Assembly (NCBI GenBank): GCA_902789365.1
Contig: CADANQ010000003.1
Span: 1-64,000, forward strand
DNA: 64,000 nucleotides
Reading direction: 5' to 3'
Source of the DNA: an uncultured Eubacteriales bacterium
GTDB lineage: Bacteria; Bacillota; Clostridia; Christensenellales; Aristaeellaceae
Positions 33,258-42,195 of the stretch are shown piece after piece. The translations under genes were made by a program, and so were the position numbers. Under the pieces are notes generated by a model. The model searched no databases, had not been told where the DNA came from, and saw only the letters and a list, made by a program, of their open reading frames with translations. Every line of letters begins with the position of its first letter. Position 1 is the first letter of the stretch.

Positions 33258-35870
33258 ATGCTGCACAGAGTGAATGCCAGAACTCCGGAGGATTTTTTTG
33301 TTCCCGCTGTCAAACGGGCGCCTGTCGGCGCCTGTTTTATCCGCGTGACCGAATGCAATGACGAGATCCTTGACATGATCTGGCGCTGTCATGAGGCGGC
33401 GGCGGCCAGAGGTGTGATCCTTGACGGCGGACTCAGCAACCCGATCGACCTGCAGCTGAGGTACTATCGGGATGTTTTGGGCGACGCTTTTGAAGCCAAT
33501 TACGATTTTGTCCTTTCGTCTCTGCAAAAATGGGTGCCAAGGACACAGGACAGAGTCCGCAGGGACCTGGCCACCGCCATCATGGCGGAGATTGACAATC
33601 TGAGGCGTTCGGGCAAATCCGACGGAATCATACGGAACATTTATATCAAATGGATGTGCTGGCTGTATTACAGCTTCGGACGCCTTACTCCCTTTCTGGG
33701 GCAGGAGGATCTGCCGAAGGCGCTTGTTTTCGGCGGCGAACCCGGCGTTCACGCGCTGACCATGCTGAAGATTATCTGCTCGGTCGGGACGGATATCCTG
33801 ATGGTGGATAATTCCTCCGGAGGAAAGTATGAAAAGCTTGATCCGGGGGACGAAATATCTCAGCATCTTGCCGTGCCCGGAGGAAAGCCGTTCCCGGCCG
33901 ATCTGACGCTGAAAAAACTGCGGGCCGAACGCAGCGCGCGCTCCGCGCCTCCGGCTGCTGCTCCGCGGCAGCAGATCAGGCAGCCGGTGCCAAGTCCCGT
34001 GCCCGCTCCCATGCAGCAGCGCCCGCCGCTGGCGGCGCAGCGTGCCGCTTCTTCCGCAGATCCCAACGCTCAGCATCGCCCTGTCCAGCCCCTGCCTAAC
34101 GTCGCGCAGCGTGCTTCGTCGGCTCCATCGGGGACACCGCGGACCGCGCAGCACGTTCCGATGCCCGGCGCGCAGCAGCATCCGCTTCAGCCCCCGCAGA
34201 GGAGCGCGGCCGCAGGCCAGCCGCACGCTTCGCCCGCGGCGCAGAGAACGGCGCCCGCTAGACCCTTCGTGCCGCAGAAGATCGATATTGAGGATCGTTT
34301 TCCACGTCCGGCGCGCCGCGAGTGCTGCAATGCGTGGATGAAGAACGCTTCTCTCGATTCCGTCCTGACACGTCCCGCTGACCGGGGAGACGACGCGGCT
34401 CTGTTTTACAATTCCTTTATCCGCCTGACGGGCGTAACCGACAGGATGACCTACGCAAGCGAGCTCCACCAGTTTTACAAATCTCTGCTGACCGCAAAAC
34501 GAACGGTCTTCGTGCTGGACGGTCCTGTCCCGGAACCGGATACCGAAGAAATTGACAGCATCCGACGCAGAAACTATAAAACGCCCGACGAGATGATTGT
34601 GGACCTGGCCGGAAATCTGCCCTCCTCCTCGCAGATTGAATTGCAGAAGGAGATTCAGTCGGCTTTTGTGCGCATTCTCAGGCGGGTGTCCGGGGAAGAA
34701 AAAAACCTGAACCGTCTGACGGTCAAAGCTGTTTATCTTTTGTGCTGGATCAGGCGGTATCAGGGCGAGATCTTCAAGGGCTGGAAAGAAACGGACATCC
34801 CCGTCGTGATCAAAATGGGCGGATGCGTGAACGACTCTGAAGCGATGTATTTCATGTATCTGTCCATGCTTCCGACGGATGTTGTAATCCTCAGTCCGGA
34901 CCTGGATAATCCATGCGTGCTTCAGGATGAACGCCTTCTGGAAATTCGGGGAAGCCAATCCGTGAAGAACATGCCCTTCCCCAAAAACAGCGGAAATCTG
35001 GAGATGGGCACTGTGGCCGCTTTTGCGGAACAGGACCTGACGGAAATGCTTTACAGCGATTCCGGTCTGTACCGCACAAGGCAGTTTGAACGGGCCGAGA
35101 TTATTACTCTGAAGACCACATATGACGAAATATTCCTCCTGTGGGATCAGGAACTCAAGTTCCGGCCGAATTTCTCGGCGCAGGACGGTGTGGTCAGCGT
35201 GCCTGTGATCTACGCCAAGATATCCGGCGTGAAGAACGGAAAACTCTCACCTTACTGGCAGAAAGTCAGGGAACTGAAGGAAGCGGGAGACACCCTCTTT
35301 TTCAGAAGTTTTCCCATCGTCAATCCGACAGAATGCGGGAAATACCAGAATCTGGCGTCCAAAGGGCTGAAAAAAGGAAAAATCCTCAGGGAAGAAATAC
35401 GCTCAGCCAGGGATTACCCCTTCGGACTTCTCAGAAAAGAGATTCAGGAGCATATTTTTGACAAGGTTCAATTGATGCTGGACCGACGGATTATCCGGGG
35501 AACGTTTGAGAACGGTACGGAGTACACCGTGCTTTCCACGGTCCTGGGCGTAAGCAAGGATATAATCCGGGCGGTACAGGCGTTCGATTTCGCAAAACGC
35601 AACCCGAAGGCGGTGGTTGTCTCCACGAAGGACGTGTCGCCCACACTGGAGGATGCCATCCTTCTGACTTTCCTGAACGAGATCGGCTTTGATGTCGTGA
35701 TGTTTGTCCCGACAGGCTATCAGCTGATCGAACGCTTTTTAAACGATCATTATCCGGTGGAGCACCAGATTGGCGACTTTGTCTATGATCTGGAGGTGCC
35801 GGACATGAATTCCGCTTCCCCAACAAAAGCCCTGTCGTGGCTGAATAATCTACTTAAGAGAGGTGACTGA
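33258..35870 (+). CDS. YceG-like Ter-associated protein with an additional N-terminal module
   Basis: 870 residues. The C-terminal ~520 (from WMKNASLDSVLTRPADRGD) match the YceG family of the B. subtilis yce stress operon, proposed to be part of a biosynthetic module in Ter systems. Residues 1-~215 repeat the layout of the first part of that region: CFIRVTECNDEI ... GVILDGGLSNP against SFIRLTGVTDRM ... VFVLDGPVPEP, and ALVFGGEPGVHALTML ... DILMVDNSS against VVIKMGGCVNDSEAMYF ... DVVILSPDL. A Pro/Gln/Ala-rich linker (~230-340) joins them. A third related unit is near the C-terminus (VVVSTKDVSPTLEDAI ... DVVMFVPTGYQ). Function is unknown. Confidence 0.85.
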   Translation: MLHRVNARTPEDFFVPAVKRAPVGACFIRVTECNDEILDMIWRCHEAAAARGVILDGGLSNPIDLQLRYYRDVLGDAFEANYDFVLSSLQKWVPRTQDRVRRDLATAIMAEIDNLRRSGKSDGIIRNIYIKWMCWLYYSFGRLTPFLGQEDLPKALVFGGEPGVHALTMLKIICSVGTDILMVDNSSGGKYEKLDPGDEISQHLAVPGGKPFPADLTLKKLRAERSARSAPPAAAPRQQIRQPVPSPVPAPMQQRPPLAAQRAASSADPNAQHRPVQPLPNVAQRASSAPSGTPRTAQHVPMPGAQQHPLQPPQRSAAAGQPHASPAAQRTAPARPFVPQKIDIEDRFPRPARRECCNAWMKNASLDSVLTRPADRGDDAALFYNSFIRLTGVTDRMTYASELHQFYKSLLTAKRTVFVLDGPVPEPDTEEIDSIRRRNYKTPDEMIVDLAGNLPSSSQIELQKEIQSAFVRILRRVSGEEKNLNRLTVKAVYLLCWIRRYQGEIFKGWKETDIPVVIKMGGCVNDSEAMYFMYLSMLPTDVVILSPDLDNPCVLQDERLLEIRGSQSVKNMPFPKNSGNLEMGTVAAFAEQDLTEMLYSDSGLYRTRQFERAEIITLKTTYDEIFLLWDQELKFRPNFSAQDGVVSVPVIYAKISGVKNGKLSPYWQKVRELKEAGDTLFFRSFPIVNPTECGKYQNLASKGLKKGKILREEIRSARDYPFGLLRKEIQEHIFDKVQLMLDRRIIRGTFENGTEYTVLSTVLGVSKDIIRAVQAFDFAKRNPKAVVVSTKDVSPTLEDAILLTFLNEIGFDVVMFVPTGYQLIERFLNDHYPVEHQIGDFVYDLEVPDMNSASPTKALSWLNNLLKRGD

Positions 35871-35871
35871 A

Positions 35872-37023
35872 ATGGCAATGAACTTTGGTCCCAGGCCCCA
35901 GGCCCAGGCGCAGGCCCCCGCGAGCGCGGAACCCGTCCAGAATGAGATAATGGATGTCAAGCCCTTTGACGTGCAGGCGGACCGTGAAGAGGCACGCAAC
36001 GCATTGGCCCATTCTCCCGAGGTGGAGGCCCTGACCGCGCAGATTGACGTCAACGACCTGACCACCATCGTGTCCTTCGGCAAGGATTCAGCCGAGAAAA
36101 TCTCACAGGCGTCGGATGTCGTTCTTCGCTCCATGAGCCTGAGTCAGGTCAATGATACCGGCAAACTGCTTACCACCCTGGGAAAGGTGATGGACCAGTT
36201 CAATATTGACGAGATCCGTGAAAACCCCTCCCTCTTCGGCAAGCTGTTCGGCGGCCTGAAGAAGCAGCTGGAGAAGATTCTTGAAAAATACAACACCATG
36301 GGTGACGAAGTGGACAAGATCTACGTACAGCTGAAGCAGTACGAAAGGGAGATTATCCAGTCCAACAACAAACTGGAAGAGATGTTCCGGTCCAATCTGG
36401 ATTACTATCATGACCTGTGCAAATACATCGTCGCCGGCGAACAGGGCTGCCAGGAGATCACCGACTACATCGAGCAGAGAAAGCAGGATATGGAAGCGAC
36501 CGGCGACAGCTCCATCCAGTTTGAGATTCAGGGCCTGGAGCAGGCCAGAGACGCGCTGGAGCAGCGCACCCAGGACCTGAGGACGGCCGAAGTGGTGGCC
36601 ATGCAGTCCATCCCGATGCTCAGGACTATGGAAGTCAGCAACCTGAACCTGGTCAGAAAGATCAACTCCGCCTTTATCATCACCATGCCCGTATTCAAGC
36701 AGGCCCTTGCCCAGGCCATTATGCTCAAGCGGCAGAAGATCCAGGCGGACGCTCTGAACGCCCTGGACCAGAGGACCAACGAGATGCTGCAGAAGAATGC
36801 CAAGAACACCATGGAACAGTCCAAGATGATTGCCCGCATGTCCGCCGGCAGTTCCATCAAGGTGGAGACCCTCGAAAGCACGTGGAAAACCATCGTCGAC
36901 GGCATCGAGGAGACCCGGAAGATTCAGGAGGACGCCAGGAAGCAGCGGGCCGACGACCAGGCGCGCCTGGAAAAGATCAAGCAGGATTTCAGCCAGAAGT
37001 TCAACAACGGCCGTCCGCTCTGA
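35872..37023 (+). CDS. TelA/KlaA family toxic anion resistance protein
   Basis: 383 residues; start at ATG 35872 behind AGAGGTGA (GTG 35863 is in frame but worse placed). The TelA family is almost wholly alpha-helical with long coiled coils; here helices run from ~90 to the end, e.g. KQLEKILEKYNTMGDEVDKI and LTNDIAKE-like amphipathic segments. The N-terminus is Gln/Ala/Pro rich and disordered. TelA members are linked to tellurite and other toxic anions and sit beside TerD and YceG in Firmicutes (yceH). It is the last gene of the operon, followed by a terminator. Confidence 0.9.
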   Translation: MAMNFGPRPQAQAQAPASAEPVQNEIMDVKPFDVQADREEARNALAHSPEVEALTAQIDVNDLTTIVSFGKDSAEKISQASDVVLRSMSLSQVNDTGKLLTTLGKVMDQFNIDEIRENPSLFGKLFGGLKKQLEKILEKYNTMGDEVDKIYVQLKQYEREIIQSNNKLEEMFRSNLDYYHDLCKYIVAGEQGCQEITDYIEQRKQDMEATGDSSIQFEIQGLEQARDALEQRTQDLRTAEVVAMQSIPMLRTMEVSNLNLVRKINSAFIITMPVFKQALAQAIMLKRQKIQADALNALDQRTNEMLQKNAKNTMEQSKMIARMSAGSSIKVETLESTWKTIVDGIEETRKIQEDARKQRADDQARLEKIKQDFSQKFNNGRPL

Positions 37024-37136
37024 TCGGATCCTTGCAGCGGTTCAGGCCGTTCCGTTTGCCAAATACGGCAAAGGACAGCAGCCTTTCCGAACCGGAACCG
37101 ACGCTGCCATGCTGTCAACGCCCAACGGAACAACAC

Positions 37137-37171
37137 AGCGCCTTGCCCGGATGAGCAGGGCGCTCTTTTTT
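37137..37171 (+). terminator. Intrinsic terminator of the Ter operon
   Basis: AGCGCCTTGC (37137-37146) and GCAGGGCGCT (37155-37164) pair over 10 bp (one wobble) around an 8-base loop, followed by CTTTTTT. Confidence 0.88.
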
Positions 37172-37172
37172 G

Positions 37173-37217
37173 GGCCCTGTGACTGAACGAAGCATGGAAA
37201 AGTTCAGTCACAGGGCC
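37173..37217. repeat. Perfect 16-bp inverted repeat directly after the terminator
   Basis: GGCCCTGTGACTGAAC (37173-37188) and its exact complement at 37202-37217 are separated by 13 bases. There is no U-tract on either strand. The gap 37218-37335 beyond it shows no gene. It could be a second RNA hairpin, a protein site, or a remnant of an insertion end. Confidence 0.7.
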
Positions 37218-37335
37218 GCGGATGATCATAAAGCGGACCTTTATGTTGAAGTATGAATTCCGCGGAGCTTTCTTAAAAGGGATTCCGGGCTTTCGGTATG
37301 CAGATTACTGTCAGGGCGAAAGAAGATCCGTAAGA

Positions 37336-38490
37336 TCAATAACTTCCCTCGGTGTCGGAAGTGATATCCGCGTCCGGCTTCCTTCGGGAGGAACGGAACC
37401 GTTCCATCAGAAGATCGTAAAACAGCTTTTCGTCAAAAGGAAGGGTGATTGCCGAATCCAGCCAGGCGGAAAGATGCATCGCGTTTGAAAGCAGCAGGCC
37501 GTTGAGGCCCTCCCGTCCGTCGGCGACGAGAGGTTCTCCCCGCAGTATATTGGCGGCAAAGGCGTTCAGCACCCCGGTGTGCTGCGGGTTTTTCCCGTCG
37601 GTTTCCACCTCAATGACATCGCAGGGCGGCTTTCCGAAGGCCTCCGTGCTGGTGCGGCAGTATTCCCTTTCGTCGATTCCCAGCTTCCAGAAAGTCAGGC
37701 GGCCGTTTTCGCAGACCAGTTTGCCCTTTGTCCCGGTGATTTCCAGGCGGTTGGTGCCGGGGGCGTCGGCGGTGGTGGTGACAAACACACCCGTGGCGCC
37801 GTTGGCGAATTCCAGATAGGCGGTTACGTCGTCCTCCACTTCGATGTCATGCCACTTGCCGTTGAACATATGGGCCTGGACTTTGACCGGCAGCCCGCAA
37901 AGCCACTGCAGCAGGTCCAGCTGGTGGGGGCACTGGTTCAGCAGCACGCCTCCGCCTTCGCCGCTCCAGGTAGCGCGCCAGGCGCCGGAATCGTAGTAAT
38001 ACTGAGGCCGGTACCAGTCGGTGATCAGCCAGCTCATCCTTTTCATTTCTCCAAGCTCGCCGGATGTGATCATTTCCTTCATTTTGCGGTACAGGCAGTT
38101 GGTGCGCTGGTTGAACATCAGGGCGAAAGTCAGCTCCGGATGCCGGTCCGCTTCGATGATCATCTCCCGCACCTGGAGGGAATAGACCCCCGCGGGCTTT
38201 TCAACAAGGACGTGCTGCCCGGACTTCATGGCAAGAATGGCCAGGTCGGGATGCTGGTAATGGGGAACGGAAATGAGGACGGCGTCGCAGACGCGGCTTG
38301 CGATCAGCTCCGCGCCCTCCGAAAAAATCCTGACGTCGGGAATGTGCTCCGCGGCCCATTGCCGGCGGCTCTCGCGCCTGTCCGCGACGGCGACAAGCCG
38401 GATTTCCGGGCATTCGCCCGAGGTAACGCGGGCCGCGTGTGTTGTTCCGATGTTGCCGATCCCGATGATTCCAAGGCGGATGCTGTCCAT
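37336..38490 (-). CDS. Gfo/Idh/MocA family NAD(P)-dependent oxidoreductase
   Basis: 384 residues. N-terminal Rossmann fold LGIIGIGNIGTTHAARVTSG (GxGxxG), then the family Lys motif VLVEKPAGVYSLQ (EKP), and a C-terminal alpha/beta domain with NQCPHQLDLLQWLCG bearing the conserved His/Asp. It oxidises or reduces a sugar-like substrate; identity unknown. It lies 69 bases behind the ABC ATPase gene on the same strand, so it may process the imported compound, which weakens an iron-only role for that importer. RBS CAGGAGG. Confidence 0.92.
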   Translation of the reverse strand: MDSIRLGIIGIGNIGTTHAARVTSGECPEIRLVAVADRRESRRQWAAEHIPDVRIFSEGAELIASRVCDAVLISVPHYQHPDLAILAMKSGQHVLVEKPAGVYSLQVREMIIEADRHPELTFALMFNQRTNCLYRKMKEMITSGELGEMKRMSWLITDWYRPQYYYDSGAWRATWSGEGGGVLLNQCPHQLDLLQWLCGLPVKVQAHMFNGKWHDIEVEDDVTAYLEFANGATGVFVTTTADAPGTNRLEITGTKGKLVCENGRLTFWKLGIDEREYCRTSTEAFGKPPCDVIEVETDGKNPQHTGVLNAFAANILRGEPLVADGREGLNGLLLSNAMHLSAWLDSAITLPFDEKLFYDLLMERFRSSRRKPDADITSDTEGSY

Positions 38491-38559
38491 ATGAAGCCTC
38501 CTGAAGGTTAATTTATGTACTGTTGATACATAGCAAGTCGAAATAGTATCGCTGACTGT

Positions 38560-39633
38560 TCAGGTCCTGATCATCAGGATCTCGTCCAGGGCGCCGTCGT
38601 CTTTAAAGACCATCATGTCCCTTACGTGCATCCTGACTTCCTTTCGGCCGTTCAGGCTTGCGTGTCCGTACCCGTCGGCGATTACCCGCACGATTTCATC
38701 GCCGACCCGGACGCGGCAGTCTTCGACATCCCCCAGATAATAATGCGCCTCCAAAGCGCCGCATAGTTCGCCGTCGTCCCGGAAAAGGATGTTCTCGGGA
38801 CGGATAGCCACGTCCACGTTCCCCCGAAGGTCGCCATGATAGGGGAGAACCGGCCCGCCCATGGACGGGATGACGATGCGTCCTTCTTCCGCGATTCCCT
38901 TAAAAAAATCGACCTTGCCCAGAAAATCCGCCACAAACTGGTTGACGGGACGGTTGTAGATCTCCTCCGGCGTTCCGCTCTGCTGAACCACGCCACGGTT
39001 GATCAGGAAAATCCGGTCGCTCATGGCCATGGCCTCGGTCTGGTCGTGGGTGACGTAGACCACGGTGATGCCGGTCTTTTTCTGAATCTCCTTGATTTCG
39101 AACCGCATGGATTCGCGCAGCTTCGCGTCCAGATTGGACAGCGGTTCGTCCAGCAGCAGGAGTCCCGGAGCCGCTACCAGCGCCCTGGCCAGGGCGACCC
39201 GCTGCTGCTGTCCTCCGGACAGCTGGTTGGGGTATCGTTCGGCATACTGCTTCAGATGCACGATGTCAAGGACCCGTTCCACGTTTTGGCGGATCTCGTT
39301 CTTTGCGGTATGGCGGATGGCGAGAGGATAGGCGATGTTGTCGAAAACGTTCATATGCGGCCAGACGGCGTAGCTCTGGAAAACCATGCCGATGGCGCGT
39401 TTTTCGGGCGGGATAAAGGTTTTGCCGCCGGAAACCAGCAGGTCGTCAAGGTACAGTTCCCCGGAGGTGGGCTTTTCAAATCCCGCGATGATGCGGAGCA
39501 TGGTGGTTTTCCCGCAGCCGGAGGGACCGAGCAGGGTGACAAATTCCCCGTCCCGGAAGGTGTCGTTGAATTCCTTCAGGACCAAATTGTCCCCGAATGA
39601 TTTGGTGATATGGCTGATTTTGACGCTTGCCAT
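38560..39633 (-). CDS. ABC transporter ATP-binding protein, iron/polyamine/2-aminoethylphosphonate type
   Basis: 357 residues. Walker A GPSGCGKTT near 38; signature LSGGQQQRVALARAL; Walker B LLLLDEPLSNLDAKLR; H-loop VTHDQTEAMAMSDRIFLI. A C-terminal TOBE/MOP-like domain (~240-357; NVDVAIRPENILFRDD) is typical of PotA/FbpC/AfuC ATPases. It should energise the fused permease encoded just upstream (15-base gap). Confidence 0.92.
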   Translation of the reverse strand: MASVKISHITKSFGDNLVLKEFNDTFRDGEFVTLLGPSGCGKTTMLRIIAGFEKPTSGELYLDDLLVSGGKTFIPPEKRAIGMVFQSYAVWPHMNVFDNIAYPLAIRHTAKNEIRQNVERVLDIVHLKQYAERYPNQLSGGQQQRVALARALVAAPGLLLLDEPLSNLDAKLRESMRFEIKEIQKKTGITVVYVTHDQTEAMAMSDRIFLINRGVVQQSGTPEEIYNRPVNQFVADFLGKVDFFKGIAEEGRIVIPSMGGPVLPYHGDLRGNVDVAIRPENILFRDDGELCGALEAHYYLGDVEDCRVRVGDEIVRVIADGYGHASLNGRKEVRMHVRDMMVFKDDGALDEILMIRT

Positions 39634-39648
39634 CGCTGTTTTCCTTTC

Positions 39649-42129
39649 TCAGATGGAAAACTCGCCCCTGGTGAGGCGGCCGAGTATAAAGTTGAGGACC
39701 ACCACGATCAGAAGTATGCCGAAGGCCATGGCGCAGCTCATGGCCTCGCCGTGGTTGGTCCAGTATTCGAACAGCTGGTAGCCGATGGTTTTGGTGGAGC
39801 CTGTGTACAGAAGGGCGGTCATGGAAAGCTCATAAAAACTTGGAATAAAGATCAGGAACCACCCCGCGGCGATGCTTGGGAGGATCAGAGGACCGGTGAC
39901 GCGGCGCATCGTCGTCAGCCATCCCGCGCCGGAAACCTGACTGCATTCCTCCAGGGAAACATGAATCTGACTCATGGCCGAAACCACCGTGCGCATCCCC
40001 ATCATCTGGTACTTGATAAGGTAGGCGATGATCATAATCCATGCGGTGTTATAAATATCCAGGCCGAAATTGCCGCGCATGGTAATGATCAGCCCCAGGG
40101 CGATGACCACGGAAGGCGTTCCGGAGCCGAGCGTGATCAGGAAATTGGGGATGGTCCTGCCGCGGACGCGGGTGCGCTGCATCAGGTAGCTCATCACACA
40201 GGCAATGACAAGGCCCACCGTGGCGGTGCAGGAGGCAAAGAGAAGCGAATTTTTGAGGCATGAGATGGTTTCGTTCCGGGTAAAGATACCCGTCCAGTTG
40301 TTCAGGGTAAAATTGCCGCTGTCCAGCACGCTTTTTCCGATGTCTCCCTTGAGGGAGGTCAGGAGGATCGTCGTGAAGGGAATCACCACCATGACGACGG
40401 CAAAAAGGCAGACCATAACCGTCAGCGGGAGGCGCCAGCGCCTCAGGTCAACGATGGACGGGCGGACGGATTTTCCCGAGACGGTAATGTACTGTTTGCG
40501 GGCAAGGACCACATCTGAAATGAACAGTATGATCAGCGCTACCGCCATCAGGAACACCGCCAGGGCCGTGGCGTCGTTCATCTTTGCCTGGCTTTGTCCG
40601 TTGTATTCAACGATACGCGTGGTAACGGTACTGATGTTGCCGTTGATTCCGACGATGGACGGGATTCCGTAGCAGCTGGCCGCGCTGATAAAGACCAGCA
40701 GCGCTCCGCCGATCAGCGAGGGCATCATCATCGGAAGAGTTACGGTAAAGAGCGTTTTCAGCGGAGAAGCTCCGGATACGCGGCTCGCCTCCTCCAGGGA
40801 GGGATCCATTTTTTCCATCGCGCGGCTGATGGTGATAAAGGCGTAGGGATAATAGAAAGTGGTCAGCACCCAGATCATTCCGGAAAGGGTGTACACGTTC
40901 AGCGGGCCGGGGGCGTCGCTGAGTCCGAAGAGAGTCCGAAGCCAAAGGTTGACAGTGCCCACGTTCGGGTTCATCAGTCTGAGCCATGCCATGGCCCCCA
41001 CATAAGGCGGAACCATATAGGTGATAACGAAAAGCGAACGAAAAAATTTGCGGCCGTACAGGTTGGTCCGCCCCACCAGAAAAGCCAGGGGAAACGCAAT
41101 CAGCGTGCCGAGAATCATGGTTGCAAAGGATGAGATCAGGGTGTTTTTTAGGGCCTCCAGATTAATCGGTTCGGTGTACAGCCTCCGAAAGACGTCAAGG
41201 GTGAAGCCGCCCTCCGGGAAGAAGGACCGGATAACCATGTATACGATCGGCAACATCTGGAAATACAGGAGAAAGTCGACAATCAGAAGGATAAAGATCC
41301 ATTTGATGTCGAACCTCCAGGTTTTTTCAGAGAACATCAGCAGGGTAAGCAGTACCGCGTCAAGCAAAAGGATGATTCCCAGAAGCGCTATGGTTTTACT
41401 GTGGCCGGTGATCAATTGCCGCAGGAAGGAAACCTCCCCGCGGGCGGCCATGCGGAACGCGAGCAGCTGCTGCCCCTTGTCACGCACGGTTTTTTTAAAA
41501 TCGTTGGCGTTTGCCGCGCCCTGACCTCCGGCGGAACCTGTGGCGGTGAAATAGACCTGCATGAGCATGGCCTTTTTCGCTTCACCCTGAAGATCTCCCA
41601 CGGCGCTTTCGGATCCCGCGGGCAGGGGGAGGGTGTCGTCAACGATGCAGCGGAGCAGCTGACGCCTGAATTCCGGTGAGTCGGCGGCGACGATGACCTT
41701 TCGGGCGGACGAATTGATCTTCGGACCGGAAACGAGGTATGCCGCGTACAGGAGCCTGAGGGTTGTTTCGTCTTCCCTGCCCGCGGAGAGGAGAATCGCT
41801 TCCTCCGCGTCTTTCCCGGCGCCTGCGGATTGGGTTTCAAAGGCGGAAACGGCAAGCGTGCGGGCAGCGGAAAAGACACCGGCCCTGTCGCTTTCCTCAA
41901 GGGCGTCGAGGTCGGGTTTCATGTGAGAGCGGTAAACGGCGCCGACGTGACCGGACAGGGAATAAATCACCCGGTAAGCGCTTTCTGAGGAAAAACCGTC
42001 GTCGGCTATGATCCGCTGACCGCGTAATCCGGAAACGAGCAGCAGCACTCCGATCAGGAAGAGCGCCGTCAGAGCGCATTTTGTGATGATCGGTGGTTTT
42101 TCACGACGGAGGGAAGAATGCTCTTTCAA
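39649..42129 (-). CDS. ABC transporter permease, two fused permease domains (FbpB type) with a large extracytoplasmic insert
   Basis: 826 residues. After TM1 (ITKCALTALFLIGVLLLVSG) comes a ~200-residue soluble, helical segment (~42-245; e.g. EEAILLSAGREDETTLRLLYAAYLVSG), then a second TM and two copies of the binding-protein-dependent permease domain. The EAA loops are at MEKMDPSLEEASRVSGASPL and SQIHVSLEECSQVSGAGWL. The fused two-domain form is usual for Fe3+/aminoethylphosphonate importers, but the insert is not typical and probably faces outside. Preceded by a terminator-like attenuator. Confidence 0.88.
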   Translation of the reverse strand: MKEHSSLRREKPPIITKCALTALFLIGVLLLVSGLRGQRIIADDGFSSESAYRVIYSLSGHVGAVYRSHMKPDLDALEESDRAGVFSAARTLAVSAFETQSAGAGKDAEEAILLSAGREDETTLRLLYAAYLVSGPKINSSARKVIVAADSPEFRRQLLRCIVDDTLPLPAGSESAVGDLQGEAKKAMLMQVYFTATGSAGGQGAANANDFKKTVRDKGQQLLAFRMAARGEVSFLRQLITGHSKTIALLGIILLLDAVLLTLLMFSEKTWRFDIKWIFILLIVDFLLYFQMLPIVYMVIRSFFPEGGFTLDVFRRLYTEPINLEALKNTLISSFATMILGTLIAFPLAFLVGRTNLYGRKFFRSLFVITYMVPPYVGAMAWLRLMNPNVGTVNLWLRTLFGLSDAPGPLNVYTLSGMIWVLTTFYYPYAFITISRAMEKMDPSLEEASRVSGASPLKTLFTVTLPMMMPSLIGGALLVFISAASCYGIPSIVGINGNISTVTTRIVEYNGQSQAKMNDATALAVFLMAVALIILFISDVVLARKQYITVSGKSVRPSIVDLRRWRLPLTVMVCLFAVVMVVIPFTTILLTSLKGDIGKSVLDSGNFTLNNWTGIFTRNETISCLKNSLLFASCTATVGLVIACVMSYLMQRTRVRGRTIPNFLITLGSGTPSVVIALGLIITMRGNFGLDIYNTAWIMIIAYLIKYQMMGMRTVVSAMSQIHVSLEECSQVSGAGWLTTMRRVTGPLILPSIAAGWFLIFIPSFYELSMTALLYTGSTKTIGYQLFEYWTNHGEAMSCAMAFGILLIVVVLNFILGRLTRGEFSI

Positions 42130-42148
42130 TTTCCCCGGTCCCTTTCAT

Positions 42149-42189
42149 AAAAAAATACGCAGCCCCGCCCCGGGCGGGGCGGGGCTGCG
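42149..42189 (-). terminator. Terminator/attenuator between binding-protein and permease genes
   Basis: On the minus strand a perfect 13-bp GC stem (arms 42188-42176 and 42171-42159, 4-base loop, plus a closing pair) is followed by TATTTTTTT. It should end most transcripts after the binding-protein gene, leaving less for permease and ATPase. Confidence 0.85.
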
Positions 42190-42195
42190 CGAAGG

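Noticed and set aside
37222..37488. An 88-codon plus-strand frame
   Set aside because: It overlaps the 3' end of the Gfo/Idh gene and lacks a ribosome binding site.
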